Below are positions 11,367-22,699 of a stretch of DNA of 64,000 nt, one piece after another. The position numbers and the translations under genes were made by a program. How positions within the stretch are numbered: position 1 is the first letter of the stretch; every line of letters starts with the position of its first letter. Source of the stretch: Rehmannia glutinosa (Eukaryota > Streptophyta > Magnoliopsida > Lamiales > Orobanchaceae). Where the stretch lies: assembly GCA_016081115.2 (NCBI GenBank), contig CM071933.1, positions 59,968,660-60,032,659 on the forward strand, written 5' to 3'. Under the pieces are notes generated by a model. That model saw only the letters and a program-made list of their open reading frames with translations, made no database searches and was not told the DNA's origin.

Positions 11367-11879
11367 CTAGTAATCCCGCTCCTGCGTTGCACGTGTATTA
11401 TTTTTTTAATATTATTAATTTATAATGAAACTATCTATTAACATGAGCTGGTATTTATTACTTTATTTTAATAAAAATATTCATATAAAGTAAATAAAAA
11501 CAAAAAAATTATACATCTATTTTATATGTTCAATTATTGACTTAAATATCAAGTTCATCTCGTTTAGATTTATTTCAATATATGAATGTCTCTATATTAC
11601 TATTAGATTTTTCACTTTCTTTCTCACACACAATCGTCTCTCAATAAAAAAAATTACATATGTAGATGTGAGATATATATTTTCATATTGAACTTGTATT
11701 GTAGAAAATGAATACTTAGTGTTTTTAATCAAATATTTCCTTAACAAAATATATTAATAAATCTATCAAGTATCCGTAAATAATGTTAATGAATGAATAT
11801 AATTTACGAATTACAAAAAACTTTGTTGTATACAACATTCATATTTTTGTTTCTATTTTTATTCTCATCATCATATATC

Positions 11880-12235
11880 AGGATTTTTAAACTCTTATGA
11901 TTAGTCAGTCTGGATACAACAACGTACAATTGACCATGGCTGAATACTGGCTTTTCAAATAAGCACAACATGTGAGAGAGAGAGAGAGAGAGAGATAGAG
12001 AGGTAGAGAGAAATTGTTATTGACTTTTGTTGATCGTCATCGCATATAAAACGATCAAAGAAACTTGTCTTCATTGGAACTTAAATGGGAACCTCGGATC
12101 GGAGGGGGTCACTGTCATTCGAGGAATTAATCTCTTTTGACTATCATTGTTTCCTGAAAGAATCTTTACTTCAAAACATGATCACCAAGCTTTGTAACAA
12201 CCAACCTCATGTCGTTGTTTTCATCTAGCATGACT
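11880..12235 (-). pseudogene. Helitron helicase (Pif1-like), C-terminal remnant
   Basis: Minus-strand codons read 'NDMRLVVTKLGDHVLK', 'LIPRMTVTPSDPRFPFKFQ', 'AMTINKSQ' and 'EKPVFSHGQLYVVVSRLTNH' followed by 'KSLKIL'. These are the last conserved motifs of plant Helitron Pif1-family helicases, in correct order. Stops and frame changes are present. A (GA)n microsatellite has replaced the few codons expected between NKSQ and the PVFSHGQLY motif. The helicase would unwind DNA during rolling-circle transposition. Confidence 0.88.
11974..12010. repeat. (GA)n microsatellite inside Helitron helicase remnant
   Basis: An interrupted run of GA dinucleotides. It lies where the helicase normally encodes a Ser/Leu-rich link (CTCTCTC on the coding strand), so it probably grew from a short CT run in the gene. 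Confidence 0.9.
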
Positions 12236-12424
12236 TTAAATTCAAGTACAATTTGACTGTGTAAATGAGTAATTATTCATTATTGTTCCTGCATGAGAAA
12301 TTTATTTCAATTATTCCTCATATATGAGGAACTTATTACAATATCTAAATAATGTAAATGATATTTTATGCTTTTATATAATTTTAGAGAAATATTGTAA
12401 AGTAAATGCACACTTAACCGAATT

Positions 12425-12608
12425 TATTCGGTTTTGGACTTCATTCTCAGTGTCATCAATATAAAGATACAGAGATTTAGACGTATAACCTTCTTGTGGC
12501 AATAGGATTCCAATCAAATGATATTTCTAACCATGCATGTAACTAAAACTGGAGGATAATTTCTTGTGTTCATGCTCGAATTGATTTTTTCTCCTATAGA
12601 GGTCAAAC
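12425..12608 (-). pseudogene. Helitron RepHel N-terminal part, segment after the SIRE insertion
   Basis: Minus-strand codons include 'YHLIGILLPQEGYTSKSLYL' and 'YIDDTENEVQNR', matching the conserved plant Helitron stretch around 'GSLLPEEG...FLQLYIYDTENE..NR'. It continues directly from the segment at 26885-26685 once the copia element and one TSD copy are ignored. After 12425 the homology ends and about 180 bp of AT-rich DNA precedes the helicase remnant, which marks the internal deletion. Confidence 0.8.
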
Positions 12609-12613
12609 ATGTT
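12609..12613. repeat. Target-site duplication ATGTT, left copy
   Basis: ATGTT precedes the LTR start at 12614 and is repeated exactly at 26680-26684 after the other LTR. This confirms a complete copia insertion. Confidence 0.95.
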
Positions 12614-14171
12614 TGTAGGTCCCAAGGGGTGTAAGTGTAAGGTTTAGAAGGGGGGGTTGAATAAACCTTACCAAATTTTCGATTTAGTCCTTTTAAATAT
12701 TCGAGTTGATACTACACACCATGTGTCTTGGTGACTGACCAATTTAGTTAATCAAGAGAGTTATTCTCTCAACAGACTCAACTCGAGCCGTTGATGGAAT
12801 AACTCAAATTTGTTGGTCTAAATTAACTCAATCGTGGCTTGTTTTCATTGGAAGACTTAACACCCTTAAGTTTGGTTAAGCAAGGATTTAGTGCTTGGTT
12901 TAGTACTTAGAAATTATCAAGTGGATAGCAAATTTATCAAGAGATTTAAACAATTAAGATGCGAGGAATTAAAGTCTTTGAAATGTAAATGACACAATGA
13001 AATTTTTATAGAGGTTCGAAGATGGGGTAATTCTTCTACTCATCTCTTCTCCAACTCCTGGAGGAATCCACTAGGTATTGATCAAGATACAAAGTGGTAA
13101 CAGTCCGGATACAAGTCTTGATCACACAAATGACTTGATCCTTTGGGACTCGATCTGAGACGCCTTGATCACTCACCGGTGGCTCGTACGACTCGCTTCT
13201 TCACAGGCGGCAGCTGCTTTGCTACTACAACTCACTTGCTCAAGCTCTTTGGATTTGATCACGAAGCCCTCCAAAAGCTCAAGACTTGGTTCGACCTTGA
13301 ACCTTCCTACAATCCTTCGTGGAATGTAGACCCCTTGATTTTTCAAGATTTTCCTCTTCAACCGATTGAAGTTGTCTTTCCTTCACAGTGAGTGTTGGAT
13401 TGATGTTCTTCGTAGTGTAGGCTTGAGGATTGAGAATATTTGATTTTCTAATAATTGCTTGAACGTTTTTGGTTCGTGTCTCTAGTCCTTCTTCTCAAAG
13501 TCATTTCTCGGCCTTTTATAGTGATCTTTCAAAAATTTGCCCGTTGAAGAGATAGGCTTATTTTTGAAAGTCACTTGCGATCGTTGGCTTGTCTTGTTGC
13601 GATCCTTGGAATTGCCATTTCCTCGTATGAATTGTTTTTCATCTTTTCGAGTTCGACACGGTGTAGTGCTTCCCATTGGTTCATTCCTTTTGCACGCTTC
13701 GGGACCGAGCACTCCGAGAAAGGTGGTATGGAGATATTACTTGTTTAAGTAATTCTCTTGATTTACTGTAACAACGGATCTTTTTCGATTATCTCGACTT
13801 GACTGCATTTCTTTGCTTTCCCCGGGTGACTTAGAGTCGACTTCCAATCATGGATGACTCTTCTCACACTTCAACTTGAGACTTGGCTTTTCTTGAGTTG
13901 ACTTGGTGATACTCCACTCCACTGCATCTCTCGCATCTCACCGCTTCTTCAAGAGAGTTCCGTCTACTCTTCTTTGCCATACTCGGATGTCTCGCAATGA
14001 GTCTTCCTTCTAGTCTCCGTTGTCTTCTTGCATGTTAGGGGCGTAGGCGACTTAACTCGGCTTGGCCGTTTATTTATTACAATGCATTTTACACCAAAAA
14101 ATGGGGTGCCAACTTCCTATTCTAAGTTTTACATGGCATTCATCAAAATCTAAACAATAAATTTCCTAACA
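12614..14171 (-). repeat. 3' LTR of the SIRE element
   Basis: Begins TGTAGGTCCCAAGGGG on the plus strand and ends CCTAACA, with TG/CA ends. It matches the LTR at 25137-26679 throughout, with scattered substitutions and short indels. The open frames seen within it (13143-13752) are not supported by any domain and are broken in the other copies. Confidence 0.95.
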
Positions 14172-14185
14172 ATTTCCCCCTTTTT
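14172..14185 (-). other. Polypurine tract of the SIRE element
   Basis: The minus strand reads AAAAAGGGGGAAAT immediately before the 3' LTR. This is the primer site for plus-strand cDNA synthesis and confirms the orientation. Confidence 0.9.
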
Positions 14186-14461
14186 GATGATGCCAAAACT
14201 TAAACCATTCAAAAATGCAAATAGCAAAGATACATACGATAGTGTATTCACATAGAATGTATGCGTAGAATCAATCTTTTTATTGATTATAACATTCTTG
14301 TTCTTTTACACAATCATTTTACAAGGTGTATCGAGCAAACATTTGTCTACACAAAAATAAAGAATTTATAGTTTTATTACGAAGACTTACATAGTATGTA
14401 TTTACATCATAAAATACATGAAGGGGTGGACAAACAACACTTCATCTCCTTCATTGCCTCA
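14186..14461 (-). other. Untranslated spacer between ORF3 and polypurine tract
   Basis: No coding signal on either strand; AT-rich 3' untranslated part of the copia element. Confidence 0.6.
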
Positions 14462-17400
14462 TTATTTCATCTTGTTCAAGATCTTCTCGCTCTTCTTCTT
14501 TTTCTCATCATCGTCACCGCTTTTTCTTCTTTTCATATGCCTTCCTTCGGGCACTTCATCTCTTCTTAATCTTTCTTGTCTTTCCTCCCATAGCTGAGTT
14601 TGTCTTTTGTTTTCTTCTTCTATTCTTTCCGCATACTCAACATTACTTTTAGCCAATTGCAAGTTTGCTATTTGGTCAAGACCAGCCAAAGAGATCCCTC
14701 CTTTCTTGCCTGGATCTACGTATTCAATGTTTTGGGCGAGGCCTGGGTCCGAAACCTCTTCCTCCACCACATTTGCTTCTTCCTCTACCTCGGACGTGTA
14801 TTGTACGGGTCTTCTTTCCAGGTGAGTGACCAATGGAGTGACCAACAGAGTGATCGCGGGTAGTCTGCTGCTGTCGACTTCTTCACATAACGTGAGACCC
14901 TTTTCCCGAAGACAAGTCCCAAGCTTGAGCCGTAGACATATTTGCAAAGTATCCTTCGGATGCGGCGTTTTAAATTCATCAACGATCGTGGCTCGTCCCG
15001 ACATCCGAGATGGCATAAGTGTCTCTCGCTCTTTGGAATGCCTCCATGTTGTTTCAAGATGTTCATAATCCGGGCATCCATTCTTCCTTCCACTTCCTCC
15101 ATCCCCGCTTCAATTGTCTTTCTCTTTTTTCACCATATATATAGCAGAGTGTTGGAGTGGCGAGTCACGGGGAGTTTGCTACGATAATGTCACCGTGACA
15201 AGACCTTGTTGGGGAGTTTGTGCAATCATCAAGGTCACATCTTTCGATCATTCCCCTCAACAGATTTTCCTTTCTTTTGTTTCAAAGACTTCCTCATTGT
15301 CTTTCCCTTCGCATGCATCCTCTTTTTTCAAACCGGATCTCTTACGTGCTTTAAGGTATTCCTCTTCCCCCTTTTGGCATCATCAAAGGAGAGAGGGACA
15401 CTGAAACATATCTTGCAAGCGGGAAGTCGAGCTGCGATAGTCGAGTTCTGTCTCGAGTCATTTGTGGAGTATGCGGCACGAAATTCGGATCGAGTAGCGT
15501 TGGACTCTGCTGAAATTAGCTTCATCTCGGCCATGAGAAGGCTGAATTTTCTATTCATGGTTTCTTCCAAACGTTTGTAGATCACTCTTATTTTGCTCAC
15601 GCAGCAGCCTTTATCTCGGCGGTGTGAGCTTCATGCATGTGCTCAATGTGTTCTCTCAACTTCGTTTTTGCATCGGCATTCTCGGCTCTCCATACCAAAC
15701 TTGTTGAACAATGTCCTGAAGTATCTAACTTGTTCCACACGCATTGTTTGTCTTCTTTGTTGCCACCATTCCCCGATCCTGATTATGCCTCTTAAGTCGG
15801 CAGAAGATTGCATCTCTGTTGTCGATCGCATGTCCATAGAGGCCGATGCCTCTCCATCCGTTCAATCTCGGCAAATAATGCCTTGAACACCTCGCGAACT
15901 TGATTCTTTGATTCTTCCGTTCTGGTGATGGCCATGCAGCTCAAAGTTATAATATAATCACCGAACAATGGTACACGATGGAATAACGGAGCTGGTGCAG
16001 TGAAGCGTGCGAGCTCGTTCTCTCGACTCTTCGGGAGGTCGGGTACCTCTAGAGAGAAAGGAAAAGATTCTATAAAGGAATCATCACGGCCAACCGGTAT
16101 TTGTTCAATGATGAGAGGTGCGCGTGAAGTTCCTTTTGGAGTCGAACTGCTGCAGGCTTGGGAGCTGCGCGTGGACTCTGTCTCACCGGGGTCTTTTGTG
16201 AAGTGGACCCGACTTTGCTGAGCCTCGATTGTTTCAACGGCCGTTGGTCTCACTGGTTTCTCCATTTGAGTAGATCGTCCTCGGCCTTATCGAAGCGTCA
16301 TCGGACGATGATGAGATTTCCATTGGTGGCTCATCATCAAAATTAAAGGTTTGACGAGTAGTCTTGGGATTAGACTTGCTCGTGCTTAGAACATCCGCAG
16401 GTGAGTCTTTTGGAGTGTCACGGGGATGACTCGGCTTTCTTCGTCGCGCCCGATCCCGAGAAAAGGTTACATCGGGATTATCCTGGGAATCATGAAGCGC
16501 GCTTATCTCCTTTTCGGATGGGTCAATGATAATAGGAGTGATGTTCTCTACTTGACTTCTTTACCCCGGAAGTCTCAACCTCCCGTGGGCCTTCATTACC
16601 TCCTGCAGCCTCGACTACGGCGAGGCCTTGGACCTCCGTTTCGACATGTCACTGTCTTAGGGTCTTCTCTGTGGTGGCATCCATTGGAGTCTCAACCCCA
16701 TGGATTTCACTTTCATCGCCTGAGTGTTAACTCCCGGGCATTCCTTCCTCAGTGCCTCGATTGCATCAGCGCGTCATTAGCCTTTAGAGCGATTGGCACC
16801 TCAAATTAAACTTGATCTCAATCGCCTGCGAGCTTCGTTGATGACAACTTGTTGTTCGTTTAGTGTTTGTACTTTCTCCACTTCGCCTCCTGGATTCGTT
16901 GTTGAGTCATCTGCAAAGATTCTCCGACCTTGCTTCAGCGGTGGAGGGAGTTTCCCCTCGGTGGCGCACCACCGAGTGACTTGGAATGGGGTCACTCGTC
17001 TCCAAACTCCCTACTGTTTCTATTGAGTGTTCGGTCGTTGGGGGTGGTGGTAAAACACCTTCAATAGGGGTTGGCTCGATTGGGGTCCCCACAATCCCGG
17101 TTTCATCGCCACTTCCCTTAATTCCTTTTTCGAGTGAGTGGGAAGTGGTGGCAAAGAAACAACAATGGCGATTTGTTGAACCACTCCCATTGGATCAATT
17201 TCCAGGTACGTGTTTACGGAGGACTCTCCTGGTCCCTCCATCATGCTCTTCTCATGAAGAATTGCGGATTCATGCATTGCTTGTCGCATTTGCAACTCTT
17301 CGTGGGCGGGCGAGAGTCCGGATCCTCATCACCGGCATCGGATAAGACATCAATGAGAGGATGTGTGTGTTACGTGGTGACGGAGATAGGGCGAGATCTT

Positions 17401-18973
17401 TGGTCTTCTCATGTGTCTCGGCTTCCTTCCGCTCTTGTCTTTCCTTCTCCTTGTCCTTGAAGATCTGCAGGGATGTCCGTGCGATTGTCTTCATCCATCT
17501 TTGGGATCACGGTGGTTAGTCCAAGGAAGTTTAACAGTTCCTCTCTTCTTCTATAAACTCGGGCCGTTGGAACTGTTCCTTTGATTTACTCAATTTCCAT
17601 TTCCTCCACTCACGCAGACGATTTTGGATGTCCGGGTAAGGTGGAGATAGGATCATCACATCACTATCACTCTATCGCCTTCTTGTGTCTCACCGCTGCG
17701 ACTACAACTATTTCTTCAGTTGCCTCTGCTGATCGCCTTCACAGAGACTTAGCTATTTCATCAATTACATCCGGGGACTCGATTTGCTTAGTAGTTTCTA
17801 CGGTATTTGTTCCAAATTGAGTGGTGACTCACCGGTTTTCAAGCTCGGAGCGCTTGATGATTCTTCTTCGTCTTCTAGTTTGCACCGGGGATTTCTGTTC
17901 GACAGTTTTTTCTAAGTCTTGGCGGCGGAGGCCGTGCTGGTGTGTCTTCTTCTCGAGGAGCGGCCGTCTTGGCTTATCGGATCTCCTCTTTTTGACGATC
18001 GAGAAAGGTAGTTGAGAGTCCTTCTCGACCCGTCTTCTTTGGGCGGGAGACACGGCTGCGCAGGCGGTGACTCTGCTGCGAGGCGGGAGCGGTTTGACTT
18101 TCTTTCTTTGCGGGAGCATCGGTCTTCTTAGCACCGCGGGGGCAGCTTTCTTCTTTGGCGGAGAGAAACAAATTTTGTATCTTGGTCACCGATTCCCCTC
18201 ACTCGTGTCGGCTCTCTTGGCGTAGGCTCTCTTCTCAGCGCCGAGAGGTTTGATCTGAACATTCTTTTGTTTACATGGAACGCCTTTCTATGTCTAAGAG
18301 GAACTCCTTTCACCTCCATCATCCGGCCAATCACCAGGCCATATCCTGGGATCCTCCAAATGTGCCATCTTCCTTGAAGGATTTGTTCCCTACATTCGGC
18401 ATAGTCTGCTGTAGACAAACTCGGCCCGTTTATTTTCCTTTCTTCAATGATCGCAGCCATTCACGATCAACTTTGCTTTTGATGATTGGTCAAAGCCGCC
18501 AAATTTGATGTCAATACATTTGGCAACTATGTCCAACAAACTTGTGATAATCCTCCTTCAAGACCTCTTGTTTGCTTTGTGTAAACTATTTTATCAAAGA
18601 TAGTCGGGCTTGGCTATTTCCTTCCAAGCAAAGCGGCCCAGGTTTACATCAGCCGTTAATTTCGATGCTCCTTCCGTTGGTAGTGAGCGGTGTTCACCAA
18701 ATCCTTGGCGAGAGATGGTGAGTCGCTTTCCATGAACAGCATGACTTTATCCCTTCATCGTGAATCTCGGCATTCACGTAGAATTGTGCGACCTCCTCCA
18801 CATAGGTCATCGAATATTCCATTGTCGAAACGATTTCACCGGGGCGTTTCCAATTTCTCGGAATTTTCTTCACTAGGGTGTCATCGGACCCTGTTTCACC
18901 ATGCCGTCGAAATCCACGGATACCCGGTGTGGATTTGCTTTCCTAACTTGATAAAATCATAGGTTGGTGCCAT
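14462..18973 (-). pseudogene. Giant ORF3 of the SIRE element (envelope position), broken
   Basis: An ATG at 18973 reads 'MAPTYDFIKLGKQIHTGYPW'. The following region has 'EVAQFYVNAEIHDEG', 'LTADVNLGRFAWKEIA' and 'MAAIIEERKIN', resembling in order the 'putative plant transposon protein' family (PF20167-like) found in plant retroelements. A Lys/Arg/Pro-rich basic segment follows (about 18134-17829), then a long Ser/Thr/Pro-rich part, then a charged coiled-coil end finishing 'KKKKSEKILNKMK' at 14462. If read through, it would be roughly 1,500 codons. Many frameshifts and stops break it. It occupies the place of the envelope-like ORF in SIRE elements, but I see no signal peptide or membrane segment. 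The role is unknown. Confidence 0.65.
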
Positions 18974-19290
18974 TTTTCAGGATTTTATCAAAGAAAACTT
19001 AGAGATTGATTTGAAGATAGATAGGGTTTTGAGAGAATTTTTGCCTTTGCTTCCGAGAGAGAAAATGAACAGTTTTGGTAGTGTGTGAGAGAAAGCAGAC
19101 GGAAATGGTTTAAGTATGGTTTATGAAAGGGCGTGCGAGTGGTTTTGAAATGTGATCGAAATCAACGGTTTAGATTTTGCACGCCTATTTAGCATTTAAT
19201 GTCTCGTATTTAATGCGGCAAAGATTTATATCCAATCATAAGCTTGGTGTGCGGCTTTATGTCGTACACATCATCATTATCTTGACGTCA
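18974..19290 (-). other. Spacer between pol and ORF3 of the SIRE element
   Basis: Lies between the pol-linked frame ending near 19294 and the ORF3 ATG at 18973. No coding signal. It could hold the promoter or splice site used to express ORF3, but no motif stands out. Confidence 0.5.
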
Positions 19291-19293
19291 TTC

Positions 19294-20170
19294 TTAAAAA
19301 CATTCCCGCTTAGTAAAAACGATTGCGTTTTTGTCACTTTGCTCATAAGTGACTCGAACATCCCTTAGCCGATTTAACTCTTCTTCTCTCACAGATTCTC
19401 TTAGTGACTCAAACAACTGACTTGGTATAGTTGTCTTTCCAATACATGGTGATTTACTTAGTTGATTTGTGAGTTCAAATTTTTTCCTTTTTGTGTTCCA
19501 TTTCTTTTCTTTGATTCTTCCGAGTGTCACTCAGCCAATTAACCCTAACTCATGTTTGAGTTCTTCAAATCTTGACTCACATAATGGTTTTGAGAAGATG
19601 TCGGCCAATTGTTTATCGGTTGAGATATATTCCAAGATGATGTCCTTCTTTTCAACATGATCTCTTATGAAGTGATATCGACATCGATATGCTTTGTTCT
19701 TGAGTGCAACACGAGATTTTGAGTGATTGCAATTGCACTTGTGTTATCACACATGATTGGAATTTCTTTTTCCTCAACTTCATAGTCTCTCACCTTTGTC
19801 TCATCCATAGGACTTGGGCTGTAACAACACGCCATGATATGTATTCTCGTCACCGTAGAGGTGGGTATTGAATTTTGCTTCTTGCTAAACCAGAAATCAC
19901 TGTTTCCTAGCATTTGACATGTGCCTGAGGTGCTTTTTCTCGTCAACTCTGCATCCAAAGATAGTCGAGTCCGAATAGCCAATTAGCTTGAATCCACCTT
20001 CCTTTGGATACCATAAGCCAACTTCTTGGCTTCCTTTCAAGTATCTCAATATTCTCTTAGCTTTTATCATATGGCTATCTTTTGGAGCAGATTGAAATCT
20101 TGCACATACACCTACAAAGAAAGGTGATGTCCGCCCGCTTCTTTGTAAGATAGAACAATGATCCAATAAG
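19294..20170 (-). pseudogene. SIRE pol: RNase H and C-terminal extension
   Basis: The minus strand encodes 'MIKAKRILRYLKGSQEVGLW', 'LIGYSDSTIFGCRVD', 'KSTSGTCQMLGN', 'FWFSKKQNS', 'CDNTSAIAITQNLVLHSRTK', then 'YISTDKQLADIFSKPL', the standard end of copia RNase H. A further conserved-looking frame ('IKEKKWNTKRKKFELTNQ' and on to about 19294) follows and may be a Pol tail. Frameshifts occur near 19910 and 19670. RNase H removes template RNA during reverse transcription. Confidence 0.88.
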
Positions 20171-20279
20171 TGCTCAGTATCTTGTTTGATCTACGGGCTT
20201 GCCATCTGCATCCATGTCCATTTTGACTTATGTATTCATTGGTATTTTCACGAAGACTTCTCCTCCATACCAAATTTCT

Positions 20280-21056
20280 TCATTAAGTCTCTGTGTATTT
20301 TGTTTGACTTATGAAGGTTCCATCCTTCGATTGTTTCACTTGGAGTCCAAGGAAGAATGTCGGCTCTCCCATCATGCTCATTTCAAATTTACTTTGCATG
20401 AGGTTTGAAAATTTTTCACACAGACTCTTTGTTTGTGGATCCAAAAATGATGTCATCCACATATATTTGAACAAGTAGTATACTCTTTTTGTCTTGAATT
20501 AAAAAAGTGTTCTATCTACTTTTCCTTTTGTGAATCCATTTTCGATTAGGAATTGTGACAAGGTATCATACCATGCTCAGGTGTCTGTTTCAATCCATAC
20601 AAAGCTTTCTTGAGTTTGTATACCTTATCTCCAAGAGTCTTACTGCTCAAATCCTGGAGGTTGTTCAACATACACTTCTTCTTCCAATAAACCATTTAGG
20701 AATGCACTTTTTACATCCATCGATATACAATGAAATTCTTGTGAGTGCATAGGCAAGAAACATCCTTATAGCTTCGGTCTTGCTACGAGCAAATGTTTCA
20801 TCAAAATATATTCCTTCTTCTTGGCAATATCCTTTGGCTACTAGTCTTGCCTTGTTTCTTACCACGAACCTTCCTCGTTCATCTTATTTACGAACACCCA
20901 TTTGGTGCCAATAACATTTTGATGTGTGGGTCTTTGAACTAATTCCCATACTTTGTTTCTTTCAAATTGATTCACTCTTCTTGCATAGCTTGAATCCAAT
21001 GTGTGTCGTCCAATGCTTGTAACACATCTTTGGGCTCTATTTGCGAGATAAAGCAT
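20280..21056 (-). pseudogene. SIRE pol: reverse transcriptase
   Basis: Reads 'VWELVQRPTHQNVIGTKWVF', 'RNKARLVAKGYCQEEGI', 'EAIRMFLAYA', then 'YVDDIIFGS' encoded at 20463-20435 (the catalytic YVDD at 20463-20452), and 'KFEMSMMGEPTFFLGLQVKQ'. The order is that of copia RT. Frameshifts follow 'ALTRISLYID' and 'FGSTNK'. The catalytic Asp pair is intact at the DNA level, but the frame around it is broken. Confidence 0.9.
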
Positions 21057-21379
21057 GTGAACATAGCTTCTTGTTGAGCTCGGATCTTGTTTTGATACCT
21101 TCTCTTATATCTCCAATGACAAGTTAAGTGGATGGTCTCTCGGCCATCTTACATCGAAGTTGGAGTAAGTTAGGTGGATTGATCGTCTTGCGGTTGTGTT
21201 CTTTGTGGTCGCTCTCTCGTAATCACTTAGCCGCAAATTTTCCGATTGTTTTTGAGATTGACTATCTCATCTTCTTCAATTTATAATTCCACTTGACTTG
21301 ACAAAGATAGACTCTTACGTATGGTTGGATGATTCAAATTATCACCGACTCTTCAATGTCTTCTCCATTTACATTTGGC

Positions 21380-22260
21380 TCATCGAATACCACATGAATG
21401 GATTCTTCGCAACCATAGTCCTTTTGTTGAGTACTCTGTAGGCTTTGCTTTCAAATGAGTATCTAAGAAGATACCTTCATCGGCTTTAGCATCGAAAGCC
21501 TTTAGATTGTCTTTGCCATTGTTGTGGATGAAGCATTTACATCCAAATATTAAAATATGCAACATTTGGTTTTCTTCCACCAAATCTCATAGGAGTCTTT
21601 GTCACCGTCTGTTTATCATACATCTGTTTTTTTGAGTGTAGCAAGTTGTGTTGATTGCTTGACCCAAAATCTTTTTTGGTAACCCCGCTTCACTAACATG
21701 GTCCTTGCCGCTTCTTTGAGAGTTCTGTTCCTTCTTTCTCGCAACTCCATTCTCACTGTGGAGTCCTTGCTTGATAGTTCATGACCAATACCATTTTCAA
21801 TACAATACTTGAGTTATTATTCCATTGATAAACTCGGTTCCTCTGTCGATCTTATTTTGATAATGGTTTGGCTCTTCTCGTTTTGAATCCTCTTCATTAG
21901 TTGTGGTAGTTTCGTAGAGAGTTTCTTTCTTCTTACACATGAATATTGTCCATGTATATCTTGAGTAGTCATCTACTACCACCAAGGTGTATTTCTTTCC
22001 ACTTATGTTGGCTTTGGTTCCACTTGGGCCAAATAGATCCATATGTAGCGGTGCAATATTCTTGTTGAAAATGGACATGTCTTTTCTTTGAATGAAGATT
22101 TGATTTGTTTTCCCTTCGACATGCGTCACATATACTCTCCTTCTTGTATAATCGAGTCCGAAGTCCTTCCACAAGATTACTTCTTGAAAGCTTGTTAATC
22201 GTTTTGAAATTTAGGTGACTCGGCTTTTGTGCCACAACCAACTTGATTCAGTGTGCTCTT
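21380..22260 (-). pseudogene. SIRE pol: integrase with GAG-pre-integrase zinc motif
   Basis: The zinc-binding part is visible as 'SHLNFKTINKLSRSNLVEGL' with 'CDAC', followed by 'PLHMDLFGPSGTKANISGKK' and 'YTLVVVDDYSRYTWTIFM', the start of the copia integrase core with its first catalytic Asp. 'DRGTEFINGI' shows the second Asp region. The C-terminal part at 21583-21380 reads 'LHILIFGCKCFIHNNGKDNL'. Stops and frameshifts separate these parts. Confidence 0.9.
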
Positions 22261-22406
22261 TGCTAATAGACAGTCTTTGTGTGTAGCGGTTGACCAATCT
22301 ACTACATACATGTTCTTTTGTCTCGCATCCTTGCAACACAACTTCATTCGATTCAAGATCCTTGATTTGGCATACACCCATGTTGAATCCAACATTATAG
22401 CCCTTG

Positions 22407-22664
22407 TCACGAGTTGATGATGCTCGATAAGTTGAAGTTGAGTCCTTCAACATATGCGACATCTGTGATTTCTAATCCATTCCTCTTGATGGATCCAATG
22501 CCTCTTATTTCACCAGGAGCTTCATTTCCTCCAAATATGACTTTTGCTCCTTTAACTTCCTTGAATTTTGACAGATTTTTCTTATTTCTGTCATATGTCC
22601 GGAATGTACCACTATCCATGTACCAGGTTCCTTGGCACTCACTGTTCCTTGAACTCGCAATCAA
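22407..22664 (-). pseudogene. SIRE pol: aspartic protease region
   Basis: Reads 'WYMDSG' followed by 'KVIFGGNEAPGEIRGIGSIK' and 'VAYVEGLNFNLSSI', the conserved copia protease block. The D-S-G active site is encoded at 22616-22608. The Cys/Ser-rich turn after DSG is altered ('TFRTYDRNKKNLSKF'), which may reflect small frame changes. It would process Gag-Pol. Confidence 0.85.
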
Positions 22665-22699
22665 GGAAATTAAGTTTTAGGTACCCATACTTGTCCAGG

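Noticed and set aside
15593..17820. Many plus-strand ORFs in the copia ORF3 region
   Set aside because: All are shadows of the minus-strand ORF3, whose family resemblance and second copy at 1-1090 fix the coding strand.
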